NCBI GenBank assembly: GCA_963764465.1
Contig: CAVXSO010000006.1
Location: 930,001 to 994,000, forward strand
DNA from: JAJXXT01 sp963764465
GTDB taxonomy: Bacteria; Pseudomonadota; Alphaproteobacteria; Acetobacterales; Acetobacteraceae
Direction: 5' to 3'
Length of the DNA: 64,000 nt
Below, in pieces: positions 8,346 through 16,414 of this stretch. Position 1 is the stretch's first letter. Each line of letters begins with the position of its first letter. Position numbers and translations under genes: made by a program. The notes beneath the pieces are model-generated. The model was not told the origin of the DNA and ran no database searches. It was given only the letters and a program-made list of their open reading frames with translations.

Positions 8346-8537
8346 ATGGCTTTCTATCTGCAGCTCGGCCTGGCGCGTCTATTCGCGGATCGCCGCGGTA
8401 TCACCGCCGTCGAATATGCCGCCCTCGCGGTCGGCGTGATTTCGGTCACGAGCATCGGTGCCGCTGCCTTCGGCGAAGCAGTCCAGTCCCTGTTCGCCGC
8501 CCTGAGGAGCGCCGTCATCGCCGCAGCTAACAACTGA
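8346..8537 (+). CDS. Flp family type IVb pilin
   Basis: A 63-residue protein with the Flp prepilin pattern: short basic leader FADRRG, then ITAVEYAALAVGVISVTSIGAAAF, a hydrophobic helix with the conserved Glu five residues into the mature part. Prepilin peptidase would cleave after Gly in RRG. Flp pilins build Tad adhesive pili, but no tad/cpa assembly genes lie nearby, so the gene is an orphan here. GGAAGG lies about 9 bases before the ATG. The 3' end overlaps the convergent kinase gene by 11 bases. Confidence 0.9.
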   Translation: MAFYLQLGLARLFADRRGITAVEYAALAVGVISVTSIGAAAFGEAVQSLFAALRSAVIAAANN

Positions 8538-10191
8538 TGGCGGCGCTCCCAGCTGGCACCTGAAGCAGGGTCGCCAGCTTCGCCGCGAGTTCGCGCGGCG
8601 TGTAGGGCTTCGGCATGAAGAGGATGCCAGGCCCCTCCAGTTCGGCGCGGCTCGCCTCGTCGGCGTAGCCGCTGGCCACGATCGCAGGGAGGTCCGGCCG
8701 CGCGAGGCGCGCGCGGGCCGCCGCGATCAGCGAAACCCCATCCATTCCCGGCATCGCGAGATCCGTCACCAGCACATCGGGGCGGGGCCGGTCCGCGGCT
8801 TCCAGCGCGGCGAGGGCTTGCTCGGCGTCGGCGGCGGCGATGACGCGCCAACCCTCGGTGGCGAGGAAGCGCTCGGCAAGGCGGCGGACGGCGGCCTCGT
8901 CCTCCACGAGGAGGACGGTGCGGGGTGGCGCGGGGGTGGCTGATGGGAGCGCGGCCTCGGGCGCGGTTGCCGCGGGGTACTGCGCGGTTTGCGGGAAGGC
9001 GGGGATGGCGATCTCCGCCGCGCCGTCGAAGCGCGGCAACCAGACGCGCATCACTGTCCCCTGCCCCGGCGCGCTCTCGACGGTGAGGTAGCCGTCCGAC
9101 TGGCGGACGATGCCGTGGACGGTGGAGAGGCCGAGGCCGGAGCCGCCCTTTTCCCGCCGCGTGGTGAAGAAGGGCTCGAAGATGCGGGCCATGATTTCCG
9201 GCGACATGCCGGCGCCGGTGTCCGCGACCTCGATGGTGACCCAGCGGCCGGGCGGGATCGTTTCGGCGCCGCCACCGACGGCGGCAGCTTCCGGGACCAG
9301 GGGGCGATGGAGGGTCGCGTGGCCGCTGGCGAGGCGCAGGACGCCGCCCTCCGCGCCCTTCTCCGCCCCCCGCTGTTCCATCATCGCGTCGCGGGCGTTG
9401 ACGGCGAGGTTGATGAGGACCTGATCCAGTTGCACGGGATCGACGCGCACGGTGGGGCCCTTGTCGCCGGGGCCGTTCTGCTCCAGCGCGAGTTCGAGCC
9501 GGATGCGGGCGCCGAGGAGGCGGGAGAGCAGGCCACGCAGGGCGGTGAGGGTTTCGTTCACGGCGATGGGGCGCGGCGCGAGCACCTGCTGGCGGCCGAA
9601 GGCGAGAAGCTGGCGCACCAGGGCGCCGCCGCGTTCGGCGCTGGCACGGATCTGGGCCGCGTCTTCCAGCGTGGCGGCGTCGGGGTCGCGATGGGCGATG
9701 GCCTCGGCGCTGCCGAGGACGGCGGTGAGGAGATTGTTGAAGTCGTGCGCGATGCCGGCGGCGAGCTGGCCCAGGGCAAGCTGCCGCTGGCTTTGCGCCA
9801 GTTGCGTTTCGAGCGCGCGCAGAGGCGTGAGGTCCGCGGCGCGGAGCAGGACGGCGGCGAGCTTGCCGTCGCGTTCCGTGGCGGGAGCGAGGGTGATCGC
9901 GACCTCGGTGCCGGCGGCGGTGCGGGCGGCGAGCGCGCGCACCTGGCCGCGGGCGCGCAGCGCGCGCAGCTCACGCTCGAGGTTGTCGCGATCGGGCTCG
10001 GCGAAGAGGAGAAGCGGGTCGAGGCCGATGCGCTCCGGGGCGATGCCGGCCAGCGCCGCGATGGCGGCGTTGTGGCGGCGGATGCGGGATTTGGCGTCCA
10101 GCACCAGCAGCCCGGTGGCTGGGTCCGCGAAGAGGAGATCCTGCGCCGGGTCCGATGCCACCAGGCGGGCGAGGAGGCCGCGGCCCCACAT
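8527..10191 (-). CDS. cckA: Hybrid sensor histidine kinase with receiver domain, CckA-like
   Basis: A 554-residue hybrid kinase. Domains in order: a PAS-like region (about 20-120), HisKA with phospho-acceptor His149 in GIAHDFNNLLTA, an HATPase domain with N box INLAVNARDAMM and G boxes DTGAGMS and GSGLGLSTV, and a C-terminal receiver (about 425-545) with the phospho-acceptor Asp in VLVTDLAMPGMDG. HDFNNLLTA and the position just after flhB match the order fliQ-fliR-flhB-cckA recalled from Caulobacter. CckA feeds ChpT-CtrA, which controls cell cycle and flagellar genes. No membrane segment is visible at the N-terminus, unlike classical CckA of about 690 residues, so orthology is likely but not certain. 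Confidence 0.75.
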   Translation of the reverse strand: MWGRGLLARLVASDPAQDLLFADPATGLLVLDAKSRIRRHNAAIAALAGIAPERIGLDPLLLFAEPDRDNLERELRALRARGQVRALAARTAAGTEVAITLAPATERDGKLAAVLLRAADLTPLRALETQLAQSQRQLALGQLAAGIAHDFNNLLTAVLGSAEAIAHRDPDAATLEDAAQIRASAERGGALVRQLLAFGRQQVLAPRPIAVNETLTALRGLLSRLLGARIRLELALEQNGPGDKGPTVRVDPVQLDQVLINLAVNARDAMMEQRGAEKGAEGGVLRLASGHATLHRPLVPEAAAVGGGAETIPPGRWVTIEVADTGAGMSPEIMARIFEPFFTTRREKGGSGLGLSTVHGIVRQSDGYLTVESAPGQGTVMRVWLPRFDGAAEIAIPAFPQTAQYPAATAPEAALPSATPAPPRTVLLVEDEAAVRRLAERFLATEGWRVIAAADAEQALAALEAADRPRPDVLVTDLAMPGMDGVSLIAAARARLARPDLPAIVASGYADEASRAELEGPGILFMPKPYTPRELAAKLATLLQVPAGSAAISC

Positions 10192-10256
10192 CAGGCGGTG
10201 CTTCCTTGCGGGACGGATGCGTAACGAGACGGCGGCTTCGGGCGGCGGCGCATGGT

Positions 10257-11312
10257 TCAGACGCTGCGCCGATACGGGCCGACGCGCCAGACCCCGGCGA
10301 TGAGTTCCGCGACGGCACGATAGAGGGCGGGCGGGATTTCCTGGTCCAGTTCCACCTGGTGCAGGGCGCGGGCGAGCGGCGGGTTCGCGACGATGGGCAC
10401 GGCAGCCTCGCGCGCGATCTCGCGGATGCGGGCGGCGACGGCGTCCATGCCCTTCGCGACGACGCGCGGTGCGCCGGGGCGGCCGCGCTCGTAGGCCAGT
10501 GCGACGGCGTAATGAGTGGGGTTGGTAACGACGACGGCGGCCTTCGGCACGGCGGCCATCATGCGGCGGCGGCCGCGCGCCATCTGCAGGCGGCGGCGGC
10601 GGGCTTTCGTTGCGGGGTCGCCTTCGCTTTCGCGGTGTTCGTCGCGGATTTCCTGGCGCGTCATGCGCAGGCGGGCGAGCCAGGTGCGGCGAAGGCGCAG
10701 ATGGTCCAGCAGCGCGAGCAGGCCCTGGCCGAGGGCGGCGGCGCCGAGGAGGCGGAGCAGCAGGGCACTGACGTTGGCGCCGAAGCCCCAGGCGGTGGCG
10801 GCGAACATGCGGGCGAGCAGGCCCGTGGAGGGGGCGAGCACGTACCAGGCGATGGCGCCGAGCACGGCGAGCTTGAGGACGGAGCGGCCGAGTTCACCGA
10901 GGGCGGCGATGCCGCCGAGGCGGGAGAGGCCGCGGCGCGGGGAGAGGCGGGAGAAATCCGGCAAGAGGGCGCTGGCGCGCAGGCGCAGCCCGGTCTGCAG
11001 GCCGACCGCGGCGATGGCGGCGAGGGCGGCGGCGGCGGCGAACGGAAGCACGAGGAGGCCGGCGATCCAGGCGGTGCGGCGCAGCGCCTCCCCCGGCGAG
11101 AGCGTGTCGAGGTGCGCGAGCATCCAGGCGAGCTGGTTCGTCGTGCGCGAGAGGGCGGTGGCGCCGGCGAGCATGGCGAGCGACGCCGCGACGCCGAGGA
11201 CGGCGAAGGGCGCGGCTTCCGGCGAGAACGGGATGTCCCCGGATTCCGCGGCCTTGGCGAGGCGCCGGGGGGTGGGTTGCTCCGTGCGCTCGCCACCGTC
11301 TTCCCCGGCCAT
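10257..11312 (-). CDS. flhB: Flagellar export apparatus protein FlhB
   Basis: A 351-residue protein with the FlhB N-terminus (ERTEQPTPRRLAKAAESGDI), four membrane segments, a basic linker (TKARRRRLQMARGRRR), and the autocleavage site NPTH at residues 264-267. Cleavage between Asn and Pro switches export from rod/hook to filament substrates. It lies 3 bases downstream of fliR and is the last flagellar gene of this operon before the kinase. Length and motifs are normal. Confidence 0.95.
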   Translation of the reverse strand: MAGEDGGERTEQPTPRRLAKAAESGDIPFSPEAAPFAVLGVAASLAMLAGATALSRTTNQLAWMLAHLDTLSPGEALRRTAWIAGLLVLPFAAAAALAAIAAVGLQTGLRLRASALLPDFSRLSPRRGLSRLGGIAALGELGRSVLKLAVLGAIAWYVLAPSTGLLARMFAATAWGFGANVSALLLRLLGAAALGQGLLALLDHLRLRRTWLARLRMTRQEIRDEHRESEGDPATKARRRRLQMARGRRRMMAAVPKAAVVVTNPTHYAVALAYERGRPGAPRVVAKGMDAVAARIREIAREAAVPIVANPPLARALHQVELDQEIPPALYRAVAELIAGVWRVGPYRRSV

Positions 11313-11315
11313 CGG

Positions 11316-12095
11316 CTAGCGGCCGGCGATGGTGGCGAAGCCGTCCGCCATGGCGGTGGTCCAGGCGGCGAGGAGCATGGGGGCGAGGCCGGCGAGAAGC
11401 AGGAGGCCCGCGAGAACCTGGCCGGGCATGGCGGCGAAGTAGACCTGCAGGCGGGGTACGAGGCGGGCGGCGACGCCGAGGCAGCCGGACCAGATGAGGC
11501 CGGCGAAGAGGAACGGGGCGGCAAGGCGCAGGGTGAGCGCGAATCCGTCCGCGACGGCGGGCAGCACGGTGGCGAGGCTGGAGGTGGGCAGGACGCGGCC
11601 GATTGGTACGAGAGTGTAACTTCCCGCGAGGGCCATCAGCAGGGGCACGTGCAGGTTGGCGGCGAGCACGAGTGCGGGGACCGCGCGCTGCAGGCCGGAG
11701 GCGAGCGCCGAGGCGCCGGGGCCGAGATCGCTGTCCGGTTGCAGGACGTTGGCGAGACCGAGCGCGCCGGCCGCGAGCCCGCCGGCCGCGGGCAGGGCGA
11801 GGGCGAGGACGCGGGCGAGGAAGCCGAGCCAGAGGCCGGTCGCGGTTTCCGCCGCCACCAGGCGGACGAGCTCCAGAGGTGCCGCGGGTAGCGGCGGGAA
11901 CGGGCCGAGCACGGGCGCGAGGAGGGCGGCGACGGTGAGCGCGATGGCGAGGCGGATGGTGGCGGGGATGTCCTGCTCGCCGAACGCGGGCAGCAGCATC
12001 ACGGCGCCGGCAACGCGTGCGAAGACGAGGAGGAGGCCGAAGACGCCGTCCGGCAGGTGCGCGAGGAAGGCGGCGAGGGCCGGGTCCGCGCTCAC
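11316..12095 (-). CDS. fliR: Flagellar export apparatus protein FliR
   Basis: A 259-residue membrane protein with the FliR pattern: VFGLLLVFARVAGAVMLLPAFGEQDIPATIRLAIAL at the N-terminus and several more hydrophobic helices ending in a membrane segment near LAGLLLLAGLAPML. FliR forms the export gate with FliP and FliQ. The start is GTG at 12093-12095, overlapping the fliQ stop (GTGA), so fliQ, fliR and flhB are likely co-translated. Confidence 0.93.
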   Translation of the reverse strand: MSADPALAAFLAHLPDGVFGLLLVFARVAGAVMLLPAFGEQDIPATIRLAIALTVAALLAPVLGPFPPLPAAPLELVRLVAAETATGLWLGFLARVLALALPAAGGLAAGALGLANVLQPDSDLGPGASALASGLQRAVPALVLAANLHVPLLMALAGSYTLVPIGRVLPTSSLATVLPAVADGFALTLRLAAPFLFAGLIWSGCLGVAARLVPRLQVYFAAMPGQVLAGLLLLAGLAPMLLAAWTTAMADGFATIAGR

Positions 12096-12364
12096 CCGTT
12101 GCCCGCCATCACCACCGCGTCGAAGATGGCGCGCGCGTATTCGGTGATCGCGGCCTGCGCGATAGGCGCGGTGAGGGCGAGGACGCCGCCGATGACGAGG
12201 ACCTTCGGCAGGTAGGCGAGCGTGGGTTCGTTGACCTGGATCACCGCCTGGATCAGCGACATGACGACACCGACGGCCAGGGCCGCGAGCAGCGGCGGGC
12301 CGCCGAGTTCCGCGACGAGCAGCAGGGTCTGGCGGAGCGGTGCGGCGACGAGGTCGTTTTCCAT
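12092..12364 (-). CDS. fliQ: Flagellar export apparatus protein FliQ
   Basis: A 90-residue protein with two membrane helices and the FliQ signature GVVMSLIQAVIQVNEPTLAYLPK between them. FliQ packs around FliP and FliR in the export gate. Its size matches the family (about 88-90). It overlaps fliR by four bases and follows fliE by about 20 bases. Confidence 0.95.
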   Translation of the reverse strand: MENDLVAAPLRQTLLLVAELGGPPLLAALAVGVVMSLIQAVIQVNEPTLAYLPKVLVIGGVLALTAPIAQAAITEYARAIFDAVVMAGNG

Positions 12365-12383
12365 TGTTGACGAGAGGCCGCGG

Positions 12384-12710
12384 CTAGATGGCCATCTGCA
12401 TGATGGTCTGCCAGGCCTGGACCATGCGGTCGCGGATGGCGGCGGCGGTCTGCAGCGTGGCGTCCGCGCGCTCGACGGAGGTGACGACGTCGGTGATCGA
12501 GACGTCCTTGCCCTCGAGTGCGGCGGTGGCCTTCTGTTCCGCGTTCGCGGAGGTGGCGATGGCGCCGTCCACGGCCTGGGAGAGCACGGCGCCGAAATCC
12601 GGGCCCGCGGCGGCGGCGCCGCTCATGGTGTTGAGGTAGGCGCCCGTCGCCTCCCCAGGGGTGACGCGCAGCACCGGGATGCCTGCCGCGCCGGTCAGCG
12701 GGTCCGCCAT
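12384..12710 (-). CDS. fliE: Flagellar MS-ring/rod adaptor FliE
   Basis: A 108-residue soluble protein with the FliE C-terminal pattern: a helical region DVSITDVVTSVERADATLQTA followed by RDRMVQAWQTIMQMAI. FliE links the MS ring to the proximal rod and is needed to start rod assembly. It lies between flgC and fliQ in the usual alphaproteobacterial order. Confidence 0.9.
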   Translation of the reverse strand: MADPLTGAAGIPVLRVTPGEATGAYLNTMSGAAAAGPDFGAVLSQAVDGAIATSANAEQKATAALEGKDVSITDVVTSVERADATLQTAAAIRDRMVQAWQTIMQMAI

Positions 12711-12729
12711 GGTGTGCCGTGCCCCTTCG

Positions 12730-13140
12730 TTACGACTTCAGCATGTCGATGGTGCGGGTGAGCATGCCGCGCGCGGACTGCATGACCGCGAGGTTGGCCG
12801 AGTAGATCTGTTCCGCGTCGCGCATGTCCATGCTCTCGATGATGGGATCGACGTTGGGCAGCGTGACGTAGCCGCGCGAGTCCGCGGCGGGGTTGCCGGG
12901 CTCGTAACGGGTTCGGAACGGAGACGTATCCCTTCCCTCCGCCACGATAGCCACGAGCGGGGCGCCGGTGCGGCGATCGACATGGTCGCCGAAGCTGACG
13001 GTGCGGCGCTGGTAGGGCGTCCCGCCAGGCGTGGTGGCCGCGCTGTCCGCGTTCGCGAGGTTCTGGGCGACGACGCGCAGGCGACCGGACTGCGCCTGCA
13101 TGCCGGCGGCCGAGATGGCGAGTGCCTTGGCGAGATCCAT
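12730..13140 (-). CDS. flgC: Flagellar proximal rod protein FlgC
   Basis: A 136-residue rod protein beginning MDLAKALAISAAGMQAQSGR, with the rod/hook N-motif RVVAQNLANADS and the C-terminal motif LPNVDPIIESMDMRDAEQIYSANLAVMQSAR that is specific to FlgC. It assembles in the proximal rod with FlgB and FlgF. It follows flgB by 14 bases and precedes fliE by 19 bases. Confidence 0.95.
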   Translation of the reverse strand: MDLAKALAISAAGMQAQSGRLRVVAQNLANADSAATTPGGTPYQRRTVSFGDHVDRRTGAPLVAIVAEGRDTSPFRTRYEPGNPAADSRGYVTLPNVDPIIESMDMRDAEQIYSANLAVMQSARGMLTRTIDMLKS

Positions 13141-13154
13141 GTGAGTCCCCTTCC

Positions 13155-13538
13155 CTAGCGGCCGACGGCGGTGCGGAAAAAGCCGAGGTATTTGGTGTAG
13201 AGTTCGGTTGCGAGGCGCTGCTTCGAATCGGTGTCCGCGAGGCGCGCGAGGGTTTGCTCCACGTCCACGGCGTTGCCGTCCGGTGTCATCGGGCCTGGGG
13301 TGTCGCGCGGCTGCGGCGCGGCGCCGGGCCGCGCGAGGGAGGCGCCGGCGCTGGCCGGAGCGAGCTTCATGCCGCCGAGCAGCGAGGCGAAGTCCGGCAG
13401 GTCCCGTGCGATGTAGCCGGGCGTGTCCGCGTTGGCGATGTCCTGTGCGAGGACGGCGGTGCGCCGCTCGCTGTAGCGCATGCGGGCGTCGGCAAGCGAC
13501 AGCAGGGGCGTGCCGAAGAACTGCGATACATTGGCCAT
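13155..13538 (-). CDS. flgB: Flagellar proximal rod protein FlgB
   Basis: A 127-residue protein starting MANVSQFFGTPLLSLADARM, with the rod motif RTAVLAQDIANADTPGYIARD and the C-terminal TKYLGFFRTAVGR. An ATG 51 bases further upstream exists, but the family N-terminus begins at 13538. It is the first gene of flgB-flgC-fliE-fliQ-fliR-flhB. The 103 bases before it are shared with the divergent gene at 13642 and contain a GC-rich 7-bp inverted repeat (GCCCGGC/GCCGGGC) that could be regulatory. Confidence 0.93.
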   Translation of the reverse strand: MANVSQFFGTPLLSLADARMRYSERRTAVLAQDIANADTPGYIARDLPDFASLLGGMKLAPASAGASLARPGAAPQPRDTPGPMTPDGNAVDVEQTLARLADTDSKQRLATELYTKYLGFFRTAVGR

Positions 13539-13641
13539 GGGCGCATCCTGCCGGGCGGATGCTTCCCGTGCGTTAACGGCGCCCGGCAAAATGCGCCGGG
13601 CCGCTCATGGTTTGTTAGCTTCTGGCGGGCAGGCTCGTGCC

Positions 13642-13962
13642 ATGCAGAACGCCGCGAACGGCTTTCCCCAAAACGGGGATGCCTCCCAGGAGGGTATCGA
13701 CGCGAAAGGCGCCGATGCGGGGGGTGGCGTTGGCGGCGGGTTGGCGGCTGCGATCGCCGCGACTGCCGCGATGCTGCGCCTCGCGGAGGGGATGGTGGTG
13801 GCGGGACGGCCGGTCGATCTTGCCGGGCTCGAGGACAGGATCGGGCTTGTGTGCGCGCAGGCGCTCGACCTGCCGGCGGAGGACGGGGCGCGGGCGCGGG
13901 TGGCGCTGGTGGCGCTGCTCTGCGACCTCGACGCGCTCTCGGTGGCGCTGCGGCGGGCATGA
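13642..13962 (+). CDS. Small flagellar-cluster protein of unknown function
   Basis: A 106-residue protein with a Gly/Asp-rich low-complexity N-terminus (about 35 residues) and a helical C-terminal part (LAAAIAATAAMLRLAEG ... ARVALVALLCDLDALSVALRRA). No signal peptide or certain membrane segment. I do not recognise the family. It overlaps fliO by four bases (ATGA) and is divergent from flgB, so it is probably co-expressed with the export gate. FliN often occupies this position in other genomes, but no FliN (SpoA) motif is visible. Confidence 0.65.
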   Translation: MQNAANGFPQNGDASQEGIDAKGADAGGGVGGGLAAAIAATAAMLRLAEGMVVAGRPVDLAGLEDRIGLVCAQALDLPAEDGARARVALVALLCDLDALSVALRRA

Positions 13963-14231
13963 CCATCGGGCAGGTCGTCTCGGCGCTGGCCTCACTGGCG
14001 CTGGTGCTGGCGGCGGTGCTCGCGGCGCGGCCACTGGTGGCACGGCTGCTGGCGCGCGGGGGCGTGGTGGGGCCGCGGGCGTCGCGGCTTTCGCTGGTGC
14101 AGGCGCTGCCGCTGGATACGCGGCGGCGGCTGCTGCTGCTGCGCTGCGACGGGCGGGAATTCCTGGTGCTGGCCGGGGCGACGGATACGTTCCTGGGGTG
14201 GATCGATGCCGGCGGGGGTGGCGCGGCATGA
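13959..14231 (+). CDS. fliO: Flagellar biosynthetic protein FliO
   Basis: A 90-residue protein with one N-terminal membrane helix (VVSALASLALVLAAVLAARPLV) and a short cytoplasmic domain containing SLVQALPLDTRRRLLLLRCDGREFLVLAG, the FliO/MopB pattern. FliO helps assemble FliP in the export gate. It is joined by four-base ATGA overlaps to the genes on both sides, and fliP follows immediately, which supports the call for a poorly conserved family. Confidence 0.82.
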   Translation: MTIGQVVSALASLALVLAAVLAARPLVARLLARGGVVGPRASRLSLVQALPLDTRRRLLLLRCDGREFLVLAGATDTFLGWIDAGGGGAA

Positions 14232-14959
14232 GGCGTGCCGTGACGCTCGCGCTGGTGCTGGCGGCGGTGCCGCTGGCAGCGCATGCGCAGTCGATCTCGA
14301 TCGATCTCGGGCATCCGGGGGAGCCGGGGGCGACGGCGGGGATCGTGCAGCTCATGGCGCTGTCCACGGTGCTGTCGCTGGCGCCGTCGCTGCTGGTGAT
14401 GGCGACCGCGTTCACGCGCATCGTGATCGTGCTGTCGCTGCTGCGCGGGGCGATGGGCACGCAGGGGACACCGCCGAACGCGGTGATGATCGGGCTGGCG
14501 CTGTTCCTGACCTGGTTCGTCATGGCGCCGGTGTTCGACGCGGCGTGGCAGCAGGGGATTCTGCCGATGAACCAGGGGACGGTCTCGACGATGGAGGGAC
14601 TTCGTCTCGCGGCCGCACCGTTCCACCGGTTCATGACGCAGCATCTGCGCGCGGCGGATGCGCGGCTGTTCCTCTCGCTCGGGCATATCAAGCCGCCGGC
14701 GACGCTGGACGCGATGCCGTGGCGGGCGCTGGTGCCGGCGTTCCTGGTCGGCGAGCTGCGGCGGGCGTTCGAGATGGGGTTTCTGCTCTACCTGCCGTTC
14801 CTGGCGATCGACCTGGTGGTTGCCTCGGTGCTGATGAGTTTGGGGATGATGATGCTGCCGCCCAACCTCGTCTCGCTGCCGTTCAAGCTTTTGTTTTTCG
14901 TCCTCGTGGATGGGTGGCGGTTGCTGGCGGGCAGCCTGATCCGCAGCTTCACGGGATGA
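14228..14959 (+). CDS. fliP: Flagellar export apparatus protein FliP
   Basis: A 243-residue protein with a signal peptide (MRRAVTLALVLAAVPLAAHA) and the FliP signatures TAFTRIVIVLSLLRGAMGTQGTPPN and VLMSLGMMMLPPNLVSLPFKLLFF. FliP forms the ring of the export gate with FliQ and FliR. The start ATG overlaps the fliO stop. Length is normal for the family. Confidence 0.96.
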   Translation: MRRAVTLALVLAAVPLAAHAQSISIDLGHPGEPGATAGIVQLMALSTVLSLAPSLLVMATAFTRIVIVLSLLRGAMGTQGTPPNAVMIGLALFLTWFVMAPVFDAAWQQGILPMNQGTVSTMEGLRLAAAPFHRFMTQHLRAADARLFLSLGHIKPPATLDAMPWRALVPAFLVGELRRAFEMGFLLYLPFLAIDLVVASVLMSLGMMMLPPNLVSLPFKLLFFVLVDGWRLLAGSLIRSFTG

Positions 14960-15021
14960 CGGCCCTTCCCCGCACCGGCGTGCCGCCCTAACGTTCCGGC
15001 AGCGACAGCCGGAGAAGCCGC

Positions 15022-15996
15022 ATGCGCCTCGCCGAAGCCGACCGTGTCGAGATCACGGTTCTTGTCGACAACATCACCGATACGCTGTCGAGCGCGCCGC
15101 CCTTCGTGCTGCGGGAGTGGCCGCGCATCCAGAAGGCGGGGATGCGCTTTCTCTCCGGGGGCGCGATCTGCTGCGCCAATCATGGGCTGGGGCTGGTGGT
15201 GACGGCGCACGGGCCCGCGGGGGCGCGGACGATGCTGTTCGACGCCGGGCCGGTGGACTACGCCGTGGAGCACAATGGCACGCGGCTCGGGGTGGATTTC
15301 GGCGCCATCGAGGCGGCAATGCTGTCGCACGGGCACTGGGACCATGGCGGCGGGCTGCCGCGGGCGCTGGCGATGATCCGCGCCGCGAACGGAGCGCGGG
15401 CGGTGCCGCTCTACGTGCATCCGGAGATGGACCGGCCGCGCGGGTTGCGGGCGCCGGACGGGGGCGTGCTGCCGTTCGAGGACATTCCGACACCGCAACG
15501 CTGGCGCGAGCTGGGAGCCGAGCCGGTGGTTACGCGCGAGGCGGCGACGTGCCTCGACGACCTGTTCTACGTGAGCGGCGAGATTCCGCGCGTGACGGCC
15601 TACGAGAACGGGCTGCCGGGACAGGTGCGGCGGATGGAGGACGGGAGCTGGGCGCCGGACGAGAAGCTGATGGACGAGCGGTTCATGGCGGTGAATGTGC
15701 GCGGCAAGGGGCTGGTGGTGTTCAGCGCCTGCTCGCACGCCGGGATCGTCAACGTGCTGCTGCATGCGCGGGAGAGTTTCCCCGGCGCGAAGCTGCACGC
15801 GGCGATGGGCGGGTTCCACCTGGCGGGGCCGACGGAAGCCGCGATCGGGGAGACGGTGCGCGACCTGGCGCAGTTCGGGCTCGACTACATCATCCCGGCG
15901 CATTGCACGGGGTGGCGCGCGCAGCGGGCGCTGCTCGATGCGTTTGGCGAGGAGGTGGTGCTGCCCTGCGCCGTGGGGAAAGTATTCAGCCTGTGA
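15022..15996 (+). CDS. MBL-fold metallo-hydrolase
   Basis: A 324-residue metallo-beta-lactamase-fold protein. Metal-binding motifs are HGHWDHGGG (HxHxDH), the later histidines in SACSHAGIVN and GGFHLAG, and an aspartate region between. The layout (CANHGLGLVV, FSACSHAGIVN, AMGGFHL, IPAHCTGW) resembles enzymes annotated as 7,8-dihydropterin-6-methyl-4-(ribofuranosyl)aminobenzene 5'-phosphate synthase-like hydrolases. Substrate unknown. It converges with the VOC gene and overlaps it by 11 bases. Confidence 0.88.
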   Translation: MRLAEADRVEITVLVDNITDTLSSAPPFVLREWPRIQKAGMRFLSGGAICCANHGLGLVVTAHGPAGARTMLFDAGPVDYAVEHNGTRLGVDFGAIEAAMLSHGHWDHGGGLPRALAMIRAANGARAVPLYVHPEMDRPRGLRAPDGGVLPFEDIPTPQRWRELGAEPVVTREAATCLDDLFYVSGEIPRVTAYENGLPGQVRRMEDGSWAPDEKLMDERFMAVNVRGKGLVVFSACSHAGIVNVLLHARESFPGAKLHAAMGGFHLAGPTEAAIGETVRDLAQFGLDYIIPAHCTGWRAQRALLDAFGEEVVLPCAVGKVFSL

Positions 15997-16414
15997 CCGG
16001 CCGGCGACCGAGATCGGTGAAGAAGCGCAACAGGTAACCGTCGGGGTCGGCAGCGACGAACTGACGGTTGCCCGCCTCCATCCGACCCTGGCGGTACCAG
16101 CGTTCCTCGAGCGGGATGACGATGGCGAGCCCGGCGGCGGCCGCGCGCGCATGGAGCGCCGCAACGTCGCTGACCTCGATCTGCAGGTTCATGCCGCGGC
16201 CGAAGGGGCGCTCCAGCGGCGCGGTGCGGAAGCGGCGGCCGGGCCCCGCCGCTGCCTCCAGCATCAGGTGCGCGCGGCCGCGGACGAGGTAGGCGAAGCG
16301 CTCCTCCGGGCGGGCGAAGGCGATGGTGAAGCCCAGCACATCGACGTAGACGGCGAGCGAGGCGTCGAGATCCGCGACGTCCAGTTCCGGGACGATCGCG
16401 GGAGGGCGCGTCAC
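15986..16414 (-). CDS. VOC family (glyoxalase/bleomycin-resistance fold) protein
   Basis: A 142-residue protein of the vicinal oxygen chelate fold: PELDVADLDASLAVYVDVLGFTIAFARPEERFAYLVRG, then ALHARAAAAGLAIVIPLEERWYRQG, then ANRQFVAADPDGYLLRFF. This resembles the family of small resistance-like proteins and glyoxalases; the reaction is unknown. The start is GTG at 16412-16414, overlapping the speE stop as GTGA, so it is likely the last gene of the speD-speE operon. Confidence 0.85.
   Translation of the reverse strand: MTRPPAIVPELDVADLDASLAVYVDVLGFTIAFARPEERFAYLVRGRAHLMLEAAAGPGRRFRTAPLERPFGRGMNLQIEVSDVAALHARAAAAGLAIVIPLEERWYRQGRMEAGNRQFVAADPDGYLLRFFTDLGRRPVTG

Noticed and set aside
13642..13962. 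FliN
   Set aside because: No SpoA/FliN C-terminal motif; only position suggested it.
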